From the NCBI GenBank assembly GCA_007922305.1, contig ML677348.1, positions 15,260,442 to 15,324,441 on the forward strand: a stretch of DNA of 64,000 nucleotides, read 5' to 3'. Numbering within the stretch: position 1 is the stretch's first letter; every line of letters starts with the position of its first letter. The notes under the pieces were generated by a model. That model ran no database searches, had not been told where the DNA came from, and saw only the letters and a list, made by a program, of their open reading frames with translations. The position numbers and the translations under genes are program-made. Positions 1 through 57,900 of the stretch are shown piece after piece. This DNA is from Dermatemys mawii (taxonomy: Eukaryota; Chordata; Testudines; Dermatemydidae).

Positions 1-520
1 GGTTGGGTGGAGGTTGTCAGGGTTAGGAAAGGAAGACATAGGAATAGAGTGTAACAGAAAAGGGATCAGTAGAATTAGTCTGAGTAAAATCAGAAACAGT
101 GCAGAATAAAGTATACACTGTATAGACACTTAGCTGGAACATGCAATTAGACTATGAAGAGCTTGTGGACATGAAACAAATTTTTCATACTGGACTTTAA
201 AGCAGACAGTTTAAAGAAATACTTCTTAATGAAGTTTGGTATGGAACTTTCTACTGTTTTGGCAGGAATTGTTCCATGGGATTTAAAGACTTTAGTTTAT
301 GAAACTACCAAACACAAGACAAAGAAGCAGAAGAGTGCATGCTTTTAATTTGCAAGTCAAATTAAGTGCAGCATCTTTTATGTAATTCACACTCTGTCAA
401 GATAACTTGATATGTGACTGCTTTAATTAGAATAAGGCTTATATTAAACACCAAACTTCATTCCAGTATGAAATTTATCAATGTCACAAAAAACTAGAAG
501 GAAACTCTGCCAACACATAC
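1..520. other. Intron 23 (partial), no feature seen
   Basis: AT-rich intronic sequence after the exon 23 donor. Neither the last SUPT20H coding exon nor a recognisable repeat is visible here; the remaining exon(s) must lie beyond base 1. Confidence 0.7.
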
Positions 521-46186
<45,666 letters not shown>

Positions 46187-46189
<3 letters not shown>

Positions 46190-46283
46190 TGTAGCTGAAG
46201 CCAGATGTCCAAATGGCACATGAAATATTTAGGAGTTTTGGTGCAGTGGGCAAACAGTCATATTTTTAGGGTCACAGGAGGTA
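46187..46283 (-). CDS. SUPT20H: SUPT20H exon 2: 5' UTR and start codon only
   Basis: Acceptor CACCCCCTTTACAG|TACC after a strong pyrimidine tract. The exon ends AGCTACAATG|GTAAGATA, so its only coding bases are the ATG (46187-46189), with A at -3. The 94-nt leader part carries two upstream ATGs: one opens a 10-codon frame (46229-46261); the other (from 46221) overlaps the main start and stops in exon 3. Confidence 0.93.
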
Positions 46284-46681
46284 CTGTAAAGGGGGTGAAG
46301 AAAAGAAATACAATCACCAACTACATTAAAGAAGCACTATAATTATTTAAACTGGACATTTTAATGGCAGATTATATAGATTTTATTTATATAGCATCTT
46401 TCATCCACTAATATAGAAGTCACCACTGAATGCTGTTATCCTACAAGTGAAGCATAGCCATTCTGCATCAACCCCCACTAGCCAGAAGAAGGAAAATAAA
46501 CTTAATCAAAAGAAATAACAGAGCCAAATGTCATTACCTATACCTATGGTGTCTTGGTGGAATATCAGTATCACCCATGGCTCTGATAGGTATAGTAAAA
46601 TGGAATATTTAATTACAGTAATTCATCAGAACATTTATTTTATGCATCAAAAAGTCAGAGCTGATGAGTTTGATTTTATAT

Positions 46682-47211
46682 GACAGAGTCCTGTAGCATT
46701 TTAAAGACTAACTAAAGTATTGAAGCATAAGCTTTCGTGGGATAATACCTGCTTCGTTGGATGCATGCAGTGGAAGTATCCAGAGGCAGGAATAAATAAG
46801 GCAAAGACCAGGTTGGAGATAATAATGCTAGTCCAATCAGGCTGAACCAGCTTGTTATCTCTAATCAGGGAGGATGAGGTCCTCTTCTAGCAGCTGATCT
46901 GGAGGTGTGAACACAGAGAGGAGAAAATGCTAAGCAGTTCACACCTCCAGATCAGCTGGCTAGAAGAGGACCTCATCCTCCCTGATTAGAGATAACAAGC
47001 TGGTTCAGCCTGATTGGACTAACCTTGCTATCGCCAACCTGGTCCTTGCCTTATTTATTCCTGCCTCTGGATACTTCCACTGCACGCATCCAAAGAAGTG
47101 GATATTAGCCAATGAGAGCTTATGCTTTGATACTTCAGTTAGTCTTTAAGGTGCCACAGGACTCTTTGTCACTTCTGCAATTTCAGACTAACACAGCCAC
47201 CTCTCTGATTC
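46682..47211. mobile_element. Large inverted SINE dimer inserted as one unit, 12-bp TSD
   Basis: Arms 46682-46911 and 46938-47169 (about 230 bp each) are near-perfect reverse complements around a 26-nt spacer. The right copy alone continues into the SINE tail (ttcagactaacacagccacc ... ctctgattc). Exact ttgattttatat flanks the unit (46670-46681 and 47212-47223), showing a single retroposition event. Confidence 0.88.
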
Positions 47212-47657
47212 TTGATTTTATATATTATTCTAAGGACAGTGGCTCCACCAACTGCACCTCCTTGCTCCATTCTGAGATGTTAGTTCAGAACTGACTCAGG
47301 GTAAAGCCTGTCAGCTACTGAGGTGTTAATTTTATTCAGCACGTGTGCTTCTTAGACATTCTTCATTCAGCTATTAACCAAGTCCTGCTTTTTTTCACTT
47401 TTAAATTCAACTAGATAATAGACTTTTCAGTTTTGTTAATACAACTACTTAAAGTTTTTATATTATGTTTACTAATCATCAGTTAATCCCTTTGAGCCTC
47501 TCAATGAGGAGACTTCCAAGTCAAAGAGATAAGTTTTACTTTTGATTCTTAATGTTACATTTCAAACACTGCAGGGGAGCAGTTTAACCATTTCCACTGG
47601 GTTTTATTTTCAAATGTGGAAACAATCCTACTAGGTTTAGGTTTTATAAAGATTTTT

Positions 47658-47680
47658 AATATACATTTTAAATGTATATT
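47658..47680. repeat. 11-bp perfect AT-rich palindrome
   Basis: aatatacattt and aaatgtatatt with one central base, in intron 1. Confidence 0.7.
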
Positions 47681-47929
47681 ACATTTATGACAAGTATGTC
47701 TCTGTTATTAGCTATGTTAGCCACAAGGACGGCTGTACTGGGTCTGAACAAAGGTCCATCCAGCCCACTATCCTATGTAGCCAACCTCTTTCCTTGGAAA
47801 TGTGTTCAACCTTTTTTTTGTTGTTTTTTGGTCTCAGCTTTAGGGACACACTGCGGTACTGGTAAGTGATGCCATCGCTGCTACCTGTATATGATGCAAA
47901 GTACAGCTCTGGACGTTAGTTACACTGGC

Positions 47930-48610
47930 CAGGACGTGCTAAGAGAGAAGCGCTTTCCAAGCCAGCGAAGGCACAATTCCTGGCCCGGAGACCCCGCGAC
48001 CCACAGCCGCAGGACCGAGATCACGGCAGCGCCGGGCCACACTCTGCGCCGGGTCCGCGGGATTGCCGGCGGGCTGACAGGGGCAGGACAGCGGGATCCC
48101 AGGCCGGCGGGGGAGAAGGGTCCGGGCAGGTTTAACCCAGGCCTGGCCAGGGTCCCGCTGGGGGGCGGGGGGAGGAAGCGGCCTCAACTGACAGCGCCGG
48201 CAGGTACAGGAGGGAGCCGCAGATCCCAGCCGGGAGAGCGCTGAGAGCCGCCCAGACAGCACGGGGAGGGCCGGGGCGGGCCCAGGCGACACAACAGCTG
48301 CCGAGAGGCCGGGGCGGGAGGCCCTGGCGGCCTGGCCCCGGGGGGAAGGCGCCGGCCGGAAGGGCGCCGCGGAGGGTGATAATCGACCTCGCCCCCAGCG
48401 CTGGACACAAGCGCCCCAGCTCCCTTTACCTGCCGGCCTCATGTCGGGTCCTGCCCCCGGCACAGCTGCCCCCGCGGCCCGTTCATCCGGCCCGCGGCAC
48501 CGCGGCTGCTTCCGCCCCACAACTTCCGAGTGCGGCCCGGAAGGGGCGGGAAGCGTTACCCTAGAGACGGGGCGGGGGAGAATCTGCCCTGTTGCCATGG
48601 TGAACAAGCC
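47930..48610 (-). promoter_or_regulatory. SUPT20H: CpG-island promoter of SUPT20H
   Basis: About 680 bp of CpG-dense sequence in an otherwise AT-rich region, TATA-less in appearance. Close to exon 1 are ETS-type sites (acttccg 48522-48528; cggaag 48538-48543), GC boxes (ggggcggg 48543-48550; ggggcggggg near 48570) and an imperfect RFX X-box-like gttgccatggtgaac (48591-48605). The transcription start is inferred to lie around 48.49-48.60 kb. Confidence 0.85.
48430..48540 (-). other. SUPT20H: SUPT20H exon 1 (non-coding), 5' end inferred
   Basis: The donor GGCCGGCAG|GTAAAGGGA fixes the inner edge at 48430; the outer edge is a guess within the CpG island. If transcription starts above 48486 the exon includes an upstream frame at 48439-48486 (15 codons). 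A second ATG at 48442 reads across the splice and stops in exon 2. Confidence 0.7.
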
Positions 48611-48907
48611 TGGTGAATAAGCCTGGTGTGGGAACCCCCATCCCCCGGCCGGGGGTGGGAATCCAGGGACAGGGGTGATTCAGGGCTGAGGCCGTTCTGG
48701 AGCCGTCCCCGATTTCCCTGCATGTGCATCCGGCCTGTAGCGCAGGCGCCTGGACCCCCTGCAGCCTCCCAACATCTCCCACGCCTGTTCCCACACTCAC
48801 CTGTCTCTCCCACACCCAGATTTGAGGTCTTGCTCTGCCACAGACTTCCTATGTGACCTTGGGCAAGTCACCTGTGTCCGGATCTTAGGAGCCAAAATAC
48901 CTGGGAG

Positions 48908-49440
48908 CAGTGGTTCCCAGACTTTAACAACCTGTGAACCCCTTTCACTAAGATGTCGAGTCTTGCAAACCACCTCCTAAAAATGAGTATTTCCAGAGAT
49001 TTTTCTCCTTTAACTGAGTATGAATTATAAAAGCAGTGATCTTGGAAATATAAAATTTGTTTTGATGACATGCTTATTACACACTATTTATTATTTATCA
49101 TTACAGTATTTTAATTACATTATGAAAACAGCAGCACTCTTCCAAGATCTCACTTTCATAGCTTATATCATTTTGAACAAGCCTTTTATAAAATAAGGCT
49201 CCTATGTTTCATCAAGGAGTATCAAGTATGAAACAGCAGGAAGGGATTTAAGAATGCAACTCAAAGAGTTCCTTCTACCCAAACATTCAGATCTTGGGCA
49301 ATCCAAGGAAACAATGCACATTATGACAAAGCTTAAACTCACCAGGATATTGAAAGGCCAACTGTGTGAAAGGCTGTGATTATCACAATAATGAGGACCA
49401 TTTCAGTACCTAAACTAGATATGGTTTGCTGCCCATGCTA
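48908..49440. mobile_element. hAT (Charlie-type) derived sequence
   Basis: Begins cagtggttcccagactttaa, a hAT terminus, and continues through a long AT-rich stretch that I recognise as the interior of a common reptile hAT repeat (caaggagtatcaagtatgaa). Right end not resolved. Confidence 0.55.
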
Positions 49441-49529
49441 GTGGAAATTCCTGGGTGGCACAGGTATTTCAGTGCTTGTGAGCAATTCCAGACTGGTTGG
49501 TGTAGCAGCAGTGACTAAAAGTCACTGAC

Positions 49530-49672
49530 AATTTTTAAATCAAGACTAGATATTTTTCTAAAAGATGTTTGCTAGGAATTATTTTGGAGACATTCTCTGG
49601 CCTCTGTTATACGAGAGGTCAGATGAGATGATGACAATGGTCTTCTGGCCTTTGACTCTATGAATTGTGAAG
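49530..49672 (+). repeat. CR1 3' tail fragment
   Basis: ttaaatcaagactagatatt, ggtcagatgagatgatgaca and ctggcctttgactctatgaa form a CR1 3' end in the plus orientation, truncated. Confidence 0.75.
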
Positions 49673-49854
49673 GGCATAGTGATGACTCTGGTGTGGGGGT
49701 AGGGAGGACATGGCAAGGGTTCTATGCATTGGGTGGAATGAATCTTGTTTCATTGTTAGAATTACAAATTTGGTGTGAGGGCTGGTTTTCTATAAAAGTT
49801 TGATTTTTTTTTGAAAAGTTCTATAAATTCTGCAGTACAAAACCCACAAATATC

Positions 49855-50069
49855 TAGAGCCCTGCGTGGATTCAAAATTTATATCTGCATCTGATCTGCA
49901 ATCTTCAAAAATGATTCATAGATATAAAGCAGATAGCTGCAGATTCTCAGGGCTTTAGATATAAAATTTGGACCGTATCCATCTGCAAAAATGGTCAGTG
50001 GATATCCGTCTCAGTGGAGGCAGACATTTGTGGATATAAAGTGGATATCCATAGATTTGCAGGGGTCTA
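49855..50069. mobile_element. hAT-like MITE with 7/8 TSD
   Basis: Ends tagagccctgc and gcaggggtcta; interior rich in gatatccac/gatataaa motifs. Flanks caaatatc (49847-49854) and caaatagc (50070-50077) differ at one base. Confidence 0.75.
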
Positions 50070-51147
50070 CAAATAGCCATCTCTAAACCAACAGGTGCAG
50101 CCAGTGGAGGTGGAAGTTCAAGGGCAGGCCTCATCATGATGCACCATTCAGGCTAATACTCATTCTGAGTCACTACTTAGATGCAGTGTGTGTGTTGGTA
50201 AGGGTGGCAGATATTCATTGGCAGCAGGTGCACCAAACCATGAGGACATTTGTGGTGCTTGACCCTATCCCTGCAGGAGTCAGAGGCAATGGGCATTGCA
50301 TTACAAATCTGCTGATGATATAAGTGGAAAGTGTTTTTTCTGTTTGCTTTACTTGAACATTTTTATTATGTATAAGAGTACAAGAAATAAGACAACAAAC
50401 ACAGATACAGAGTAGTGTATGTATATTCCTGTGAACCTTAAAAATGTCTATGAATTATAGAATAAGTAAGATAGGAGCATCAAGATCAAGCTACAAATGT
50501 AAAATGGTATATTTAGAGATAAGTATCTACCAGGATTAGAGGATAAAATAATGAAGTAAGGAAAGAGTGAAAACAACTCCTTACTGCTCAAATATCAACT
50601 TATTAATCAAGCAATACAGATTTTGGGGTATGGATTGGACCCCTTAAAGCAAAAGAATTGTAAAAAATGTTTAAACTGTGTTAATAACTTTGCAACATTG
50701 ATAAATGGTAGCAATTCTGTAAGCATCTGGCCAAGGAAACCATATGTTATAATACCTATGACCAGACCTATTCACTGAATATGTTAACCTTTCCATCTCA
50801 TTCATTGTATATATATACATTTTCCATTGTCTAATAATGAAGGCTCTGTCAAGCAGCCAATATCTTGTGATAATGTATTTTTCCAAATGTAATAGCTGAG
50901 GGTCATATCTGGTGAAGTCTTGAGTTTCTCCTGCAAAGTGCTGGTGTTCCCCAATGCCTGCTGAAGTAAAAAGGGGTTGAAGACTCTATATTTAGTAGAT
51001 CTTACAAATTAATAGTAGATTCATCAGGAATATATAAAGTTGAAAATATCTAAAATTTTGCATTATAATTGCTGAGTGGGAGTAGGTGTCTTTCCCAACT
51101 CGGTCTGCAGAATCAAAACTTACTCCCCTCCTAGGATTTTGTCTTAC

Positions 51148-51908
51148 AAACAAATCAAAAATAGAGGTGTAGGTTGGGGGGGAGCTCTAGCCTCAGCTAT
51201 GGAGTGACCATTCCTTCATAATGTGACCTTTCTGCCCATCAGACTTGGCAGCAACAAGGGCCGGGTTCAGTATCTAGGGGTTCTGTTCCAATAACACAAT
51301 GCAAAACTGGCTCGAGCCCCCACCCCGTGACCTGGGACAACCACATACCACCCCTCTGGGTGCCTCTAAGTGGCAATACTTCCCCTCTCGAAAACACGGA
51401 GTCTGACTGTACCTAAAGCCTTTTAATAACAAAGAGAAACAATGCGGCATTATATTGGGGAAACACCACCAACAGGATTCATAAAACAAACCATGAACCA
51501 GAAGGCCCACACCCTGAAGCAAATAGGCTGTTTCCTCTCCCTTTGGTTCTTGAGTCCCGCAACCCCAAAAGTCACCCAAAGTCCCACAATCCAAAAATCC
51601 AACAACCCAAAAGTCCAGCAACCCCAAAATCACTCAAAGTCCCAAAAGTCCCACAGCCCAAAAGCCTCTGTCGCTGGTCAGTGTAGAGTTCAAAAGTTCA
51701 TCTGCAGAGTTTTACCTCCCAGCCTGAGGAGTGGGGGCTCGATCCGGTTTTGCATTGTGTTATTGGAACAGAACCCCTAGATACTGAACCCGGCCCTTGT
51801 GGTTGCCAACTCTGATGGGCAGAAAGGTCACATTATGAAGGAATGGTCACTCCATAGCTGAGGCCAGAGCTCCCCCCCAACCTACACCCCTCTTTTTTTG
51901 ATTTGTTT
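51148..51908. repeat. 760-bp fold-back repeat with 178-bp inverted arms
   Basis: 51148-51325 and 51731-51908 are near-identical reverse complements (for example aacacaatgcaaaactggct against cggttttgcattgtgtt). The 405-bp interior has a degenerate run of aacccaaaagtcc-like units (51560-51665). Probably two opposed pieces of a turtle LTR or related repeat; no target duplication is visible at the outer ends. Confidence 0.75.
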
Positions 51909-52720
51909 ATGGAGCAGGTTAAGGGGCAGGTTATGGGGCAGGTTAAGGGGCACCTTACATGGTCTGAGGCCAACTGCCCTGCCTCTCTGTGGGGTTCTGC
52001 TACAGCCCTCACCGCAAGCCACTCCGACAGCTGTCCCCTGAGCCACTTCGCTCACTGCTCCATTCCATCAGCCATTCCACAAACTGCTCTGCCAGCTGCT
52101 CAGCTTCCCAGCTGCTTCACTCTACCTCGCCAGCCACTCCGCTCCACCAGCTGCTCAGCAATATATCTTCAGGCCCCCCGACTTGTCACAGTGCTCAGTG
52201 ATTTCAGCTTATAGTAGAGGAACCTTAGTGCAGGTGCACCACTGGGCCCAAAGTGAATTCAGCTCAGCAACCTGAAACTAGACTCTTAAGGGAATCAAAA
52301 ATTAGCTCTAATATTTCACAGCAGAGAGAGAGAGGTAGGGAGTGCAATTGGTATTTAGGGCTCTCAGAATAGACCCATAAAACACTATACAAAGTCTCAT
52401 ACCCAATCTCTCTCAGTTCAGTGAATTTTGGAACCCATGCCCCTTGCCTAGCAAGCGCTACGTAGTTGAGGGCAAGTTATAACATGCTAGGTATAGTTCT
52501 ACTGTCCTTGATTCACATAACCAGGATAACAACACTTTATTCAGCCTGCCCCAATAACAAAGAGACTGGGGATCCCACAGCAGCCAAAGAGACCATTTGG
52601 GCAAACAGTCCCATCATGCTAGGTGGGGTGGGTGAGCCCATGCAAATGAGATTAGCCACAAAGTCCTTTTCCACCACTCACCACCAGATGTCAGGACAGA
52701 GCCCATTCTGACTCTGCTTA
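51909..52720. repeat. Probable LTR-type repeat segment
   Basis: Short ggttaaggggca-type tandem units (51915-51955), then a region of agccactccg/ctgctccac-type degenerate repeats (51990-52170). A tail ending ggacagagcccattctgact resembles turtle LTR repeats. Unverified; no coding sequence. Confidence 0.35.
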
Positions 52721-53456
52721 CAATAATATACAGCCAATAAAATAATGTGGTTGTATTTAGCACATAAACAGAACTTTACAAATGGTAAATAATTACCATG
52801 ACATGCTTATGAGATAGGTAAGTATTATTATTCCCATTTTATACACAGGGGAACAGAGAGGGTGATTCGTTATTGCACTAAGGATTCTTTATGTCACCAG
52901 ATGAAGTGGTTTCTGAGAATACCCTCCAGAAAAGGAGGCTTCCTACACCAGCACAGAACCAGTAAGAGCAGCCCTATCCTAGTCCTCATCCAAGCGTCAA
53001 TACAAGGGAGTGTGCCAGTGTAGAGAAATGGGAGGGGAGAGGTGATGGAGTGGGGGCTAAAGCATCCTCTGCTACAGCTATTCTATGCTTTCCAGCATTC
53101 ATACGGGCCTCTGAGATTGTTCTGAAGCCGAGAATCATGGAAGTCCCCCGAATAGCCCCAGAGAAATTTCACAGCTTAAATCACTAGAGTTACACTGGCA
53201 TAAAGGTGAAGTAACACAGTGGTGAATCCGGCCTGATATGTTCTTAGTAGTGGAATAAAAGTTTTGTGTTAAAAGTACTTCTTGATGCTGGGCTTGGGAA
53301 TCTTCTAGGCTTCCAAATGAGGCCACAGAAATTGTGGAATCACAGATTACATATTCTTCAAAGATACTCTCTGTATATTTCACCCTTTTGCCCCACAGGA
53401 AAGACATTGTAACAATATGTAATCTTTGTCATACACAGCTGGGACAAATGATGTAC

Positions 53457-53695
53457 ATAGATTCATAGGTTATAAGCAGAGAAGGGACCGCTGTGATCAT
53501 CTAGTCTGACCTCCTGTGTAACACAGATAGACAAAAGAACTTTCTTGAATTAATTAATGTTTGAAACTAGAACAGATCTTTTAGAAAAATATCCAATCTT
53601 GATTTAAAAATTGCCAGTCATGGAGACAACACCAGAATTCTTGATAAATTGTTTCAATGGTTAATTACCCTTGCTTCTAAAAATTAGCACCTGTT
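53457..53695 (-). repeat. CR1 3' fragment
   Basis: Plus strand gattcataggttataagcag, gtgatcatctagtctgacct and ccaatcttgatttaaaaatt are the reverse of a CR1 3' region. Interrupted on its right by GC-rich repeats. Confidence 0.75.
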
Positions 53696-54005
53696 CCAAT
53701 CATGGGTGGCAGATGAAGCCCCCTTTCAGGGAGATTAGCCCCTGGCTCTGTCCCTTCCACTCACGTCCTTCCCCCCACCTCAAGAGTACTGAGATCCTCT
53801 GACCTCCCCGCTCATGGCTGTAGCCACAAGCTCCTCTCCGTTTGGAGGAGCCCCAAGCACCCGACCCCCATTTGCCGGAGAAGCCCAGGGCTGGCCAGAG
53901 GTCCGAGCACCCCCAGCCAGTGGTGTCCCAGGCCAGTAGCCCTGAGTACCCCCACCACCGGCCCAGAGAAACCCAGGGCCAGCTGCAGCCACGCTTCCCC
54001 TCCCC

Positions 54006-54814
54006 AGACCAACAGGACAGTTAAAAGTCCAGTCAGCAGTGCTGCGGCGCTAAGGCAGGCTTGTCCCTACCTGTCCTGCCTCTGTGCTGCGCCCTGGAAA
54101 TGGCCTGCCAGTCTGGCTCCTAGGCAGCGGGGGATGAAGGGCTGGCCACAGGTCTTCGCGTGCTGTCCCACCCATAGCACCGGCTCCACACTCCCATTGG
54201 CCAGGAACTGCGGCCATTGGGAGTTGCAGGGGCTGTGCTTGCAGGTGGAAGCAGCATGCAGAGTCACCTGCCATGCCTCCACATAGCATGCTGGCTGCTG
54301 CCGGGGGGCAGCGCGGTCCATGGTGCCAGGGCAGGCAGGAAGCCTGCCTTAGTCCCCACGCTGTGCCGCTGACCAGAAGCCGCTGTAGGTAAGCCTGTGC
54401 TCCAACCTTGAGCTCCAACCCCCTGCTCCAGCTCTGAGCTCCCTGAAACCTGGATCCCCCTCCTGCACCCCAAACACCTCATCCCTGGCCCCACCCCAGA
54501 GCCTCCTCCCCCAGATGGAGCCTTCACCCTCCTGCACCTCACCCCCCTCCCTCAACCAGCAGCCCCCTCCCACACCCTGAAGCCCTCATTTCTGGCCCCA
54601 TCCCGGAGCCTCCCATCCCCGGTTAGAGCCTTCACTGCCTTCTGCACCTGCACCCCAACTCTCTGCCCCAGTCCAGTGAAAGTGAATGAGGGAAGGGGAA
54701 TGTAGTGAGCAGGGGACAGGGCCTCAGGGAAGGGGCAGGAAAGGGCGGGTGATCTCAGGAAAGGGGCGGAGCTAGGGTGTTTGGTTCTGTGGGATTAGAA
54801 AGTTGGCAACCCTA
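54006..54814. mobile_element. hAT-like element, left end unclear
   Basis: The right end ttggcaaccctа-type terminus (read gttggcaaccc then ta at 54803-54814) and the interior ggaaagggcg-rich sequence match the 8040-9010 and 38620-39372 family. The left part from about 54006 aligns only to interior sequence. 53700-54005 is GC-rich repeat sequence of unknown type. Confidence 0.6.
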
Positions 54815-54884
54815 GCCAAACCCTGCAACTGGGGGTCCAGTAGCAGCAGCAAGGGAGGCCCTGGCCTATTATATCAACCATCCA

Positions 54885-54930
54885 TGGTTCCAATGGTTAA
54901 TTACCCTCACTATTAAAAATTAGCAATGCT
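54885..54930 (-). repeat. CR1 remnant duplicated across the hAT-like block
   Basis: gttccaatggttaattaccc ... ttaaaaattagca closely repeats 53651-53690 on the other side of the GC-rich insertion. Confidence 0.6.
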
Positions 54931-57900
54931 TATGGCAATCTTTTTCGTATAGTGATTATAACTATAAAGAATATTCTTTTTATGGTGTTTTGAATGCTTG
55001 CCATTGTCTATATGGAAAATGAATCTATTATAGTCATTCTGTTTTTTTTGGTTTGGCTTGGTGTACGTTAATTGAATGTGCAGTATTGGAAGTTAGTCTT
55101 TTCACTGGGGATAATTTGTCACTGGAGCCAACCTAAGTGATCGGGTGTATGACACTCAATAAAATAGTCTGAGTTCATTGAAGCCAGAGCTGTTGTAATG
55201 TATCACAGTAAGTGGTTTCAAATAAGAAAATTGCTTATATTGTGGAACATTCACACATTCAGAGATACTGGGTTTTGCTGCAAAAAGATCTTAGATCCTG
55301 GACATATGTGAAAAATATATATATATTTTTACTTTGAATGTGCAAACTGACTAGCTTTATACTCTCTTTCTGAAATGTAACATAGGAGATGTTAAATAAT
55401 TTGCCTCTGGGCAGCTGGGCACTGCCTCAGTTACTCCATCTGCTGTAAGAATTTCTAGTTAATGTAATATAGACCATTCTGTCCGGACAGATGTCAGTGC
55501 TTAGCCTGGGTTGCAGATCTCTTCTGACGATGGATTCAGGAGCTATTCCGGGGACATGAGCCTGCTTTTCTCTTTTCATGCCACTTAATATCTCCATGAA
55601 CTATCTCTTCAGGGATAAATATGTCTATGTAATTGCATTGAAAGGAAATGGCAAATGTGAGATATTCTTCATTCTGCCGTAACTGTGCTAGAGTCCTTTT
55701 CCTGCCTAGAGCCAGCCCTTCATTCTTTAAACAAATGACTGTGTTGCAGAAGCAATGACTACTGTTATGTGCTTAAAAAGCCACACTCCTAGCATGACAG
55801 CAATTGACCTTCATCCTTCTGTGTTTTGCTTAGCATGAAGAGCTAGGTGAGATACAAGCAGTCAGCAAGTGGGTCCACTTAGGAATTCATAGGTTTCTTT
55901 ATGCATTAGTTGTTGAAAATTAACAGTTTCCCAGCAATTGGCATCTTTCATTTTAAGAGGTATATAACTATCCTCGGCCAAACTGATTTTTTTTCTTCAG
56001 CTATGATTTTTCTCCTACTTTTGTTACTTCAGCTTTTCATCCAGATAGAGTCCCATTTCCTAACCTGTGGCTGGAACTCTGCACCTCCCCATATAAGAGT
56101 TAAGGGAGACTGGAAGTAAGGAGTGGGGGATTATCTCCCTATGTAGCAGATGTTAGAAGCCCCAAGTCACCTTCTGGATTCCTGAGGGGATGCCTCCCCC
56201 TAAATTCACTTACAATTCCTGTTTATCAGGGAGCTTTGTCTTTTCTGTAATGAGATTCTACTAGCATTCTGATCCTGATGGGCAAGTTGTAGGGTTTATA
56301 GCCAGGCTTTTTGGCAAGGAAGAGAGACTGGAGACTGAAGGAAGCAAAACTTGATGTATGTTTCACACACTTCTGAGACTCATGATACTTTAAATGAAGT
56401 ACTTTAAAGACAATATTATTTTTAAAAATATGTAAATGCTCAGTTATTGTTAACTTTGAGCACCCGGAGCAACTCCTGAGCGCCTGAGAATGTTGCTAAA
56501 GAATTCATTCTGTGGATTCTTTGGATTCAGACTGTGCCCCTAAATCTAACCTCCTGGAGCACTCAAATCACAGGGCTGAGATAATTTGGGAATGAACAAC
56601 CTCCAGCTTGAAAATCCCCTGGATGGATACCCAAATCCCACTTGAGCCCAGAGGTAGGTGTCATGATACAGTATCTAGATGGCTATTTGCACCTATGCAA
56701 ACCTTTTAAAACCTGAACAAAGTGATTAACTAAAAGTCACATAGCAAATCATTGGAGGAGTTGGGAAGGTAACCTCGGGTTTCCTGACCACTGTTTATAA
56801 CCTCTAACTAGATGTGCTATTTCCTTAGTCCCATGTTTCATATTTCCCTTCAGTTTTCAGTTTAAACTTCAAGCCTATGTTCTGATTACAGAGTACGAGC
56901 TGCAAGCATGAAAAACTTGTCTTATGAACAATTTCAGTAGATTAGATGACTAATGGGCAGTAACACTTTCAACATTTTCTTTAAGAATATGTAGTTTTCC
57001 AAAATGACCTTCCAAGCACATACTGTTGCTAGTATAATCCTAGACTGTACTTCATTTTTAGGGAAATGTATTTATAATACAAAGTATAACTGCATGAAAC
57101 ACTTTACTTGATTGGTGCAACAAGGCATGTCAGATGTGGGTCATGGGTAGCATTTCCTGATACTTGTTTTAAATTTAACTTCTAAGGACTGAACATATTT
57201 CTGTAATTTTTGCCTTTGGATCTTCACTTTCCAAACCTGCTGGTGAGCTCATGGTAAGCTGTATACTTCTTATGTGTTTTTCAGTCTGCCTGTGATAACC
57301 TTCAATTGAATGTAGGCCAAGATCCTTCCCTTCTCATCTTCTAAAACACTTACCTCTTCCGCAAAGCATTTCAGGTATGACACTCCCTTCTCACGCTCTT
57401 TATTTTACATTGTGCTCTATTGTACGTACTGAGAGCCAGCTTGACCGTTTGCTCAAAACCCTGTATAAGGGGCAGAGAGTAGCTCAGGAGGAGTCCTTGG
57501 AATGAACAGTGGCTCAGGGAGTCACAGTCCTTTCCTTCATCATGCTGCCCCCCCCCCCACTCCTGAGGGGGAATAAGTTAATTTAATTGAAAGGGTACAG
57601 TTTACTTCCCCCCATGTACTTTAGCTGGCTTACTGGGGGACAGAGGCAAGGCTCTGTCTACTCCCTGCCCCTTTTGCTCAGAAAAGGGAGTAGCAGCTAC
57701 CGAAGCCTGCTTTCTCTACCCCTCCCCACACTCCCTCTTTCATGATCCCAACAGGCCACATAGAAGTGGGCCCCTTTTCTCCCCTTTATGACTGCATTGA
57801 GGCCAGTAAGAGTCTGGCCCTAAGTCTTTAGATGGTTAGCTCCTTAAAGTGGGGATGTTAGATATTTGCCTCATCTACTGTATAACACTGTTCTAATGAA

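Larger units (their letters stand above)
46284..48429. other. Intron 1
   Basis: 2.1 kb intron. Its 5' part is CpG island; its 3' part contains the large inverted SINE dimer (46682-47211), the small palindrome 47658-47680 and a repeat trace at 47705-47810. Confidence 0.75.

Noticed and set aside
47939..48607. 222-codon minus-strand frame at the CpG island
   Set aside because: GC-rich composition keeps it open by chance. It runs through the exon 1 donor into intron 1, and its residues (Pro/Ala/Arg/Gly-rich) match nothing; the true start is in exon 2.
48738..48750. NRF1-like site gcgcaggcgc
   Set aside because: One mismatch to the core and lies outside the densest CpG island; too weak to list as a feature.
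54050..54418. 122-codon minus-strand frame
   Set aside because: Interior of a hAT-like element; the sibling copies have the same kind of frames without conserved protein.
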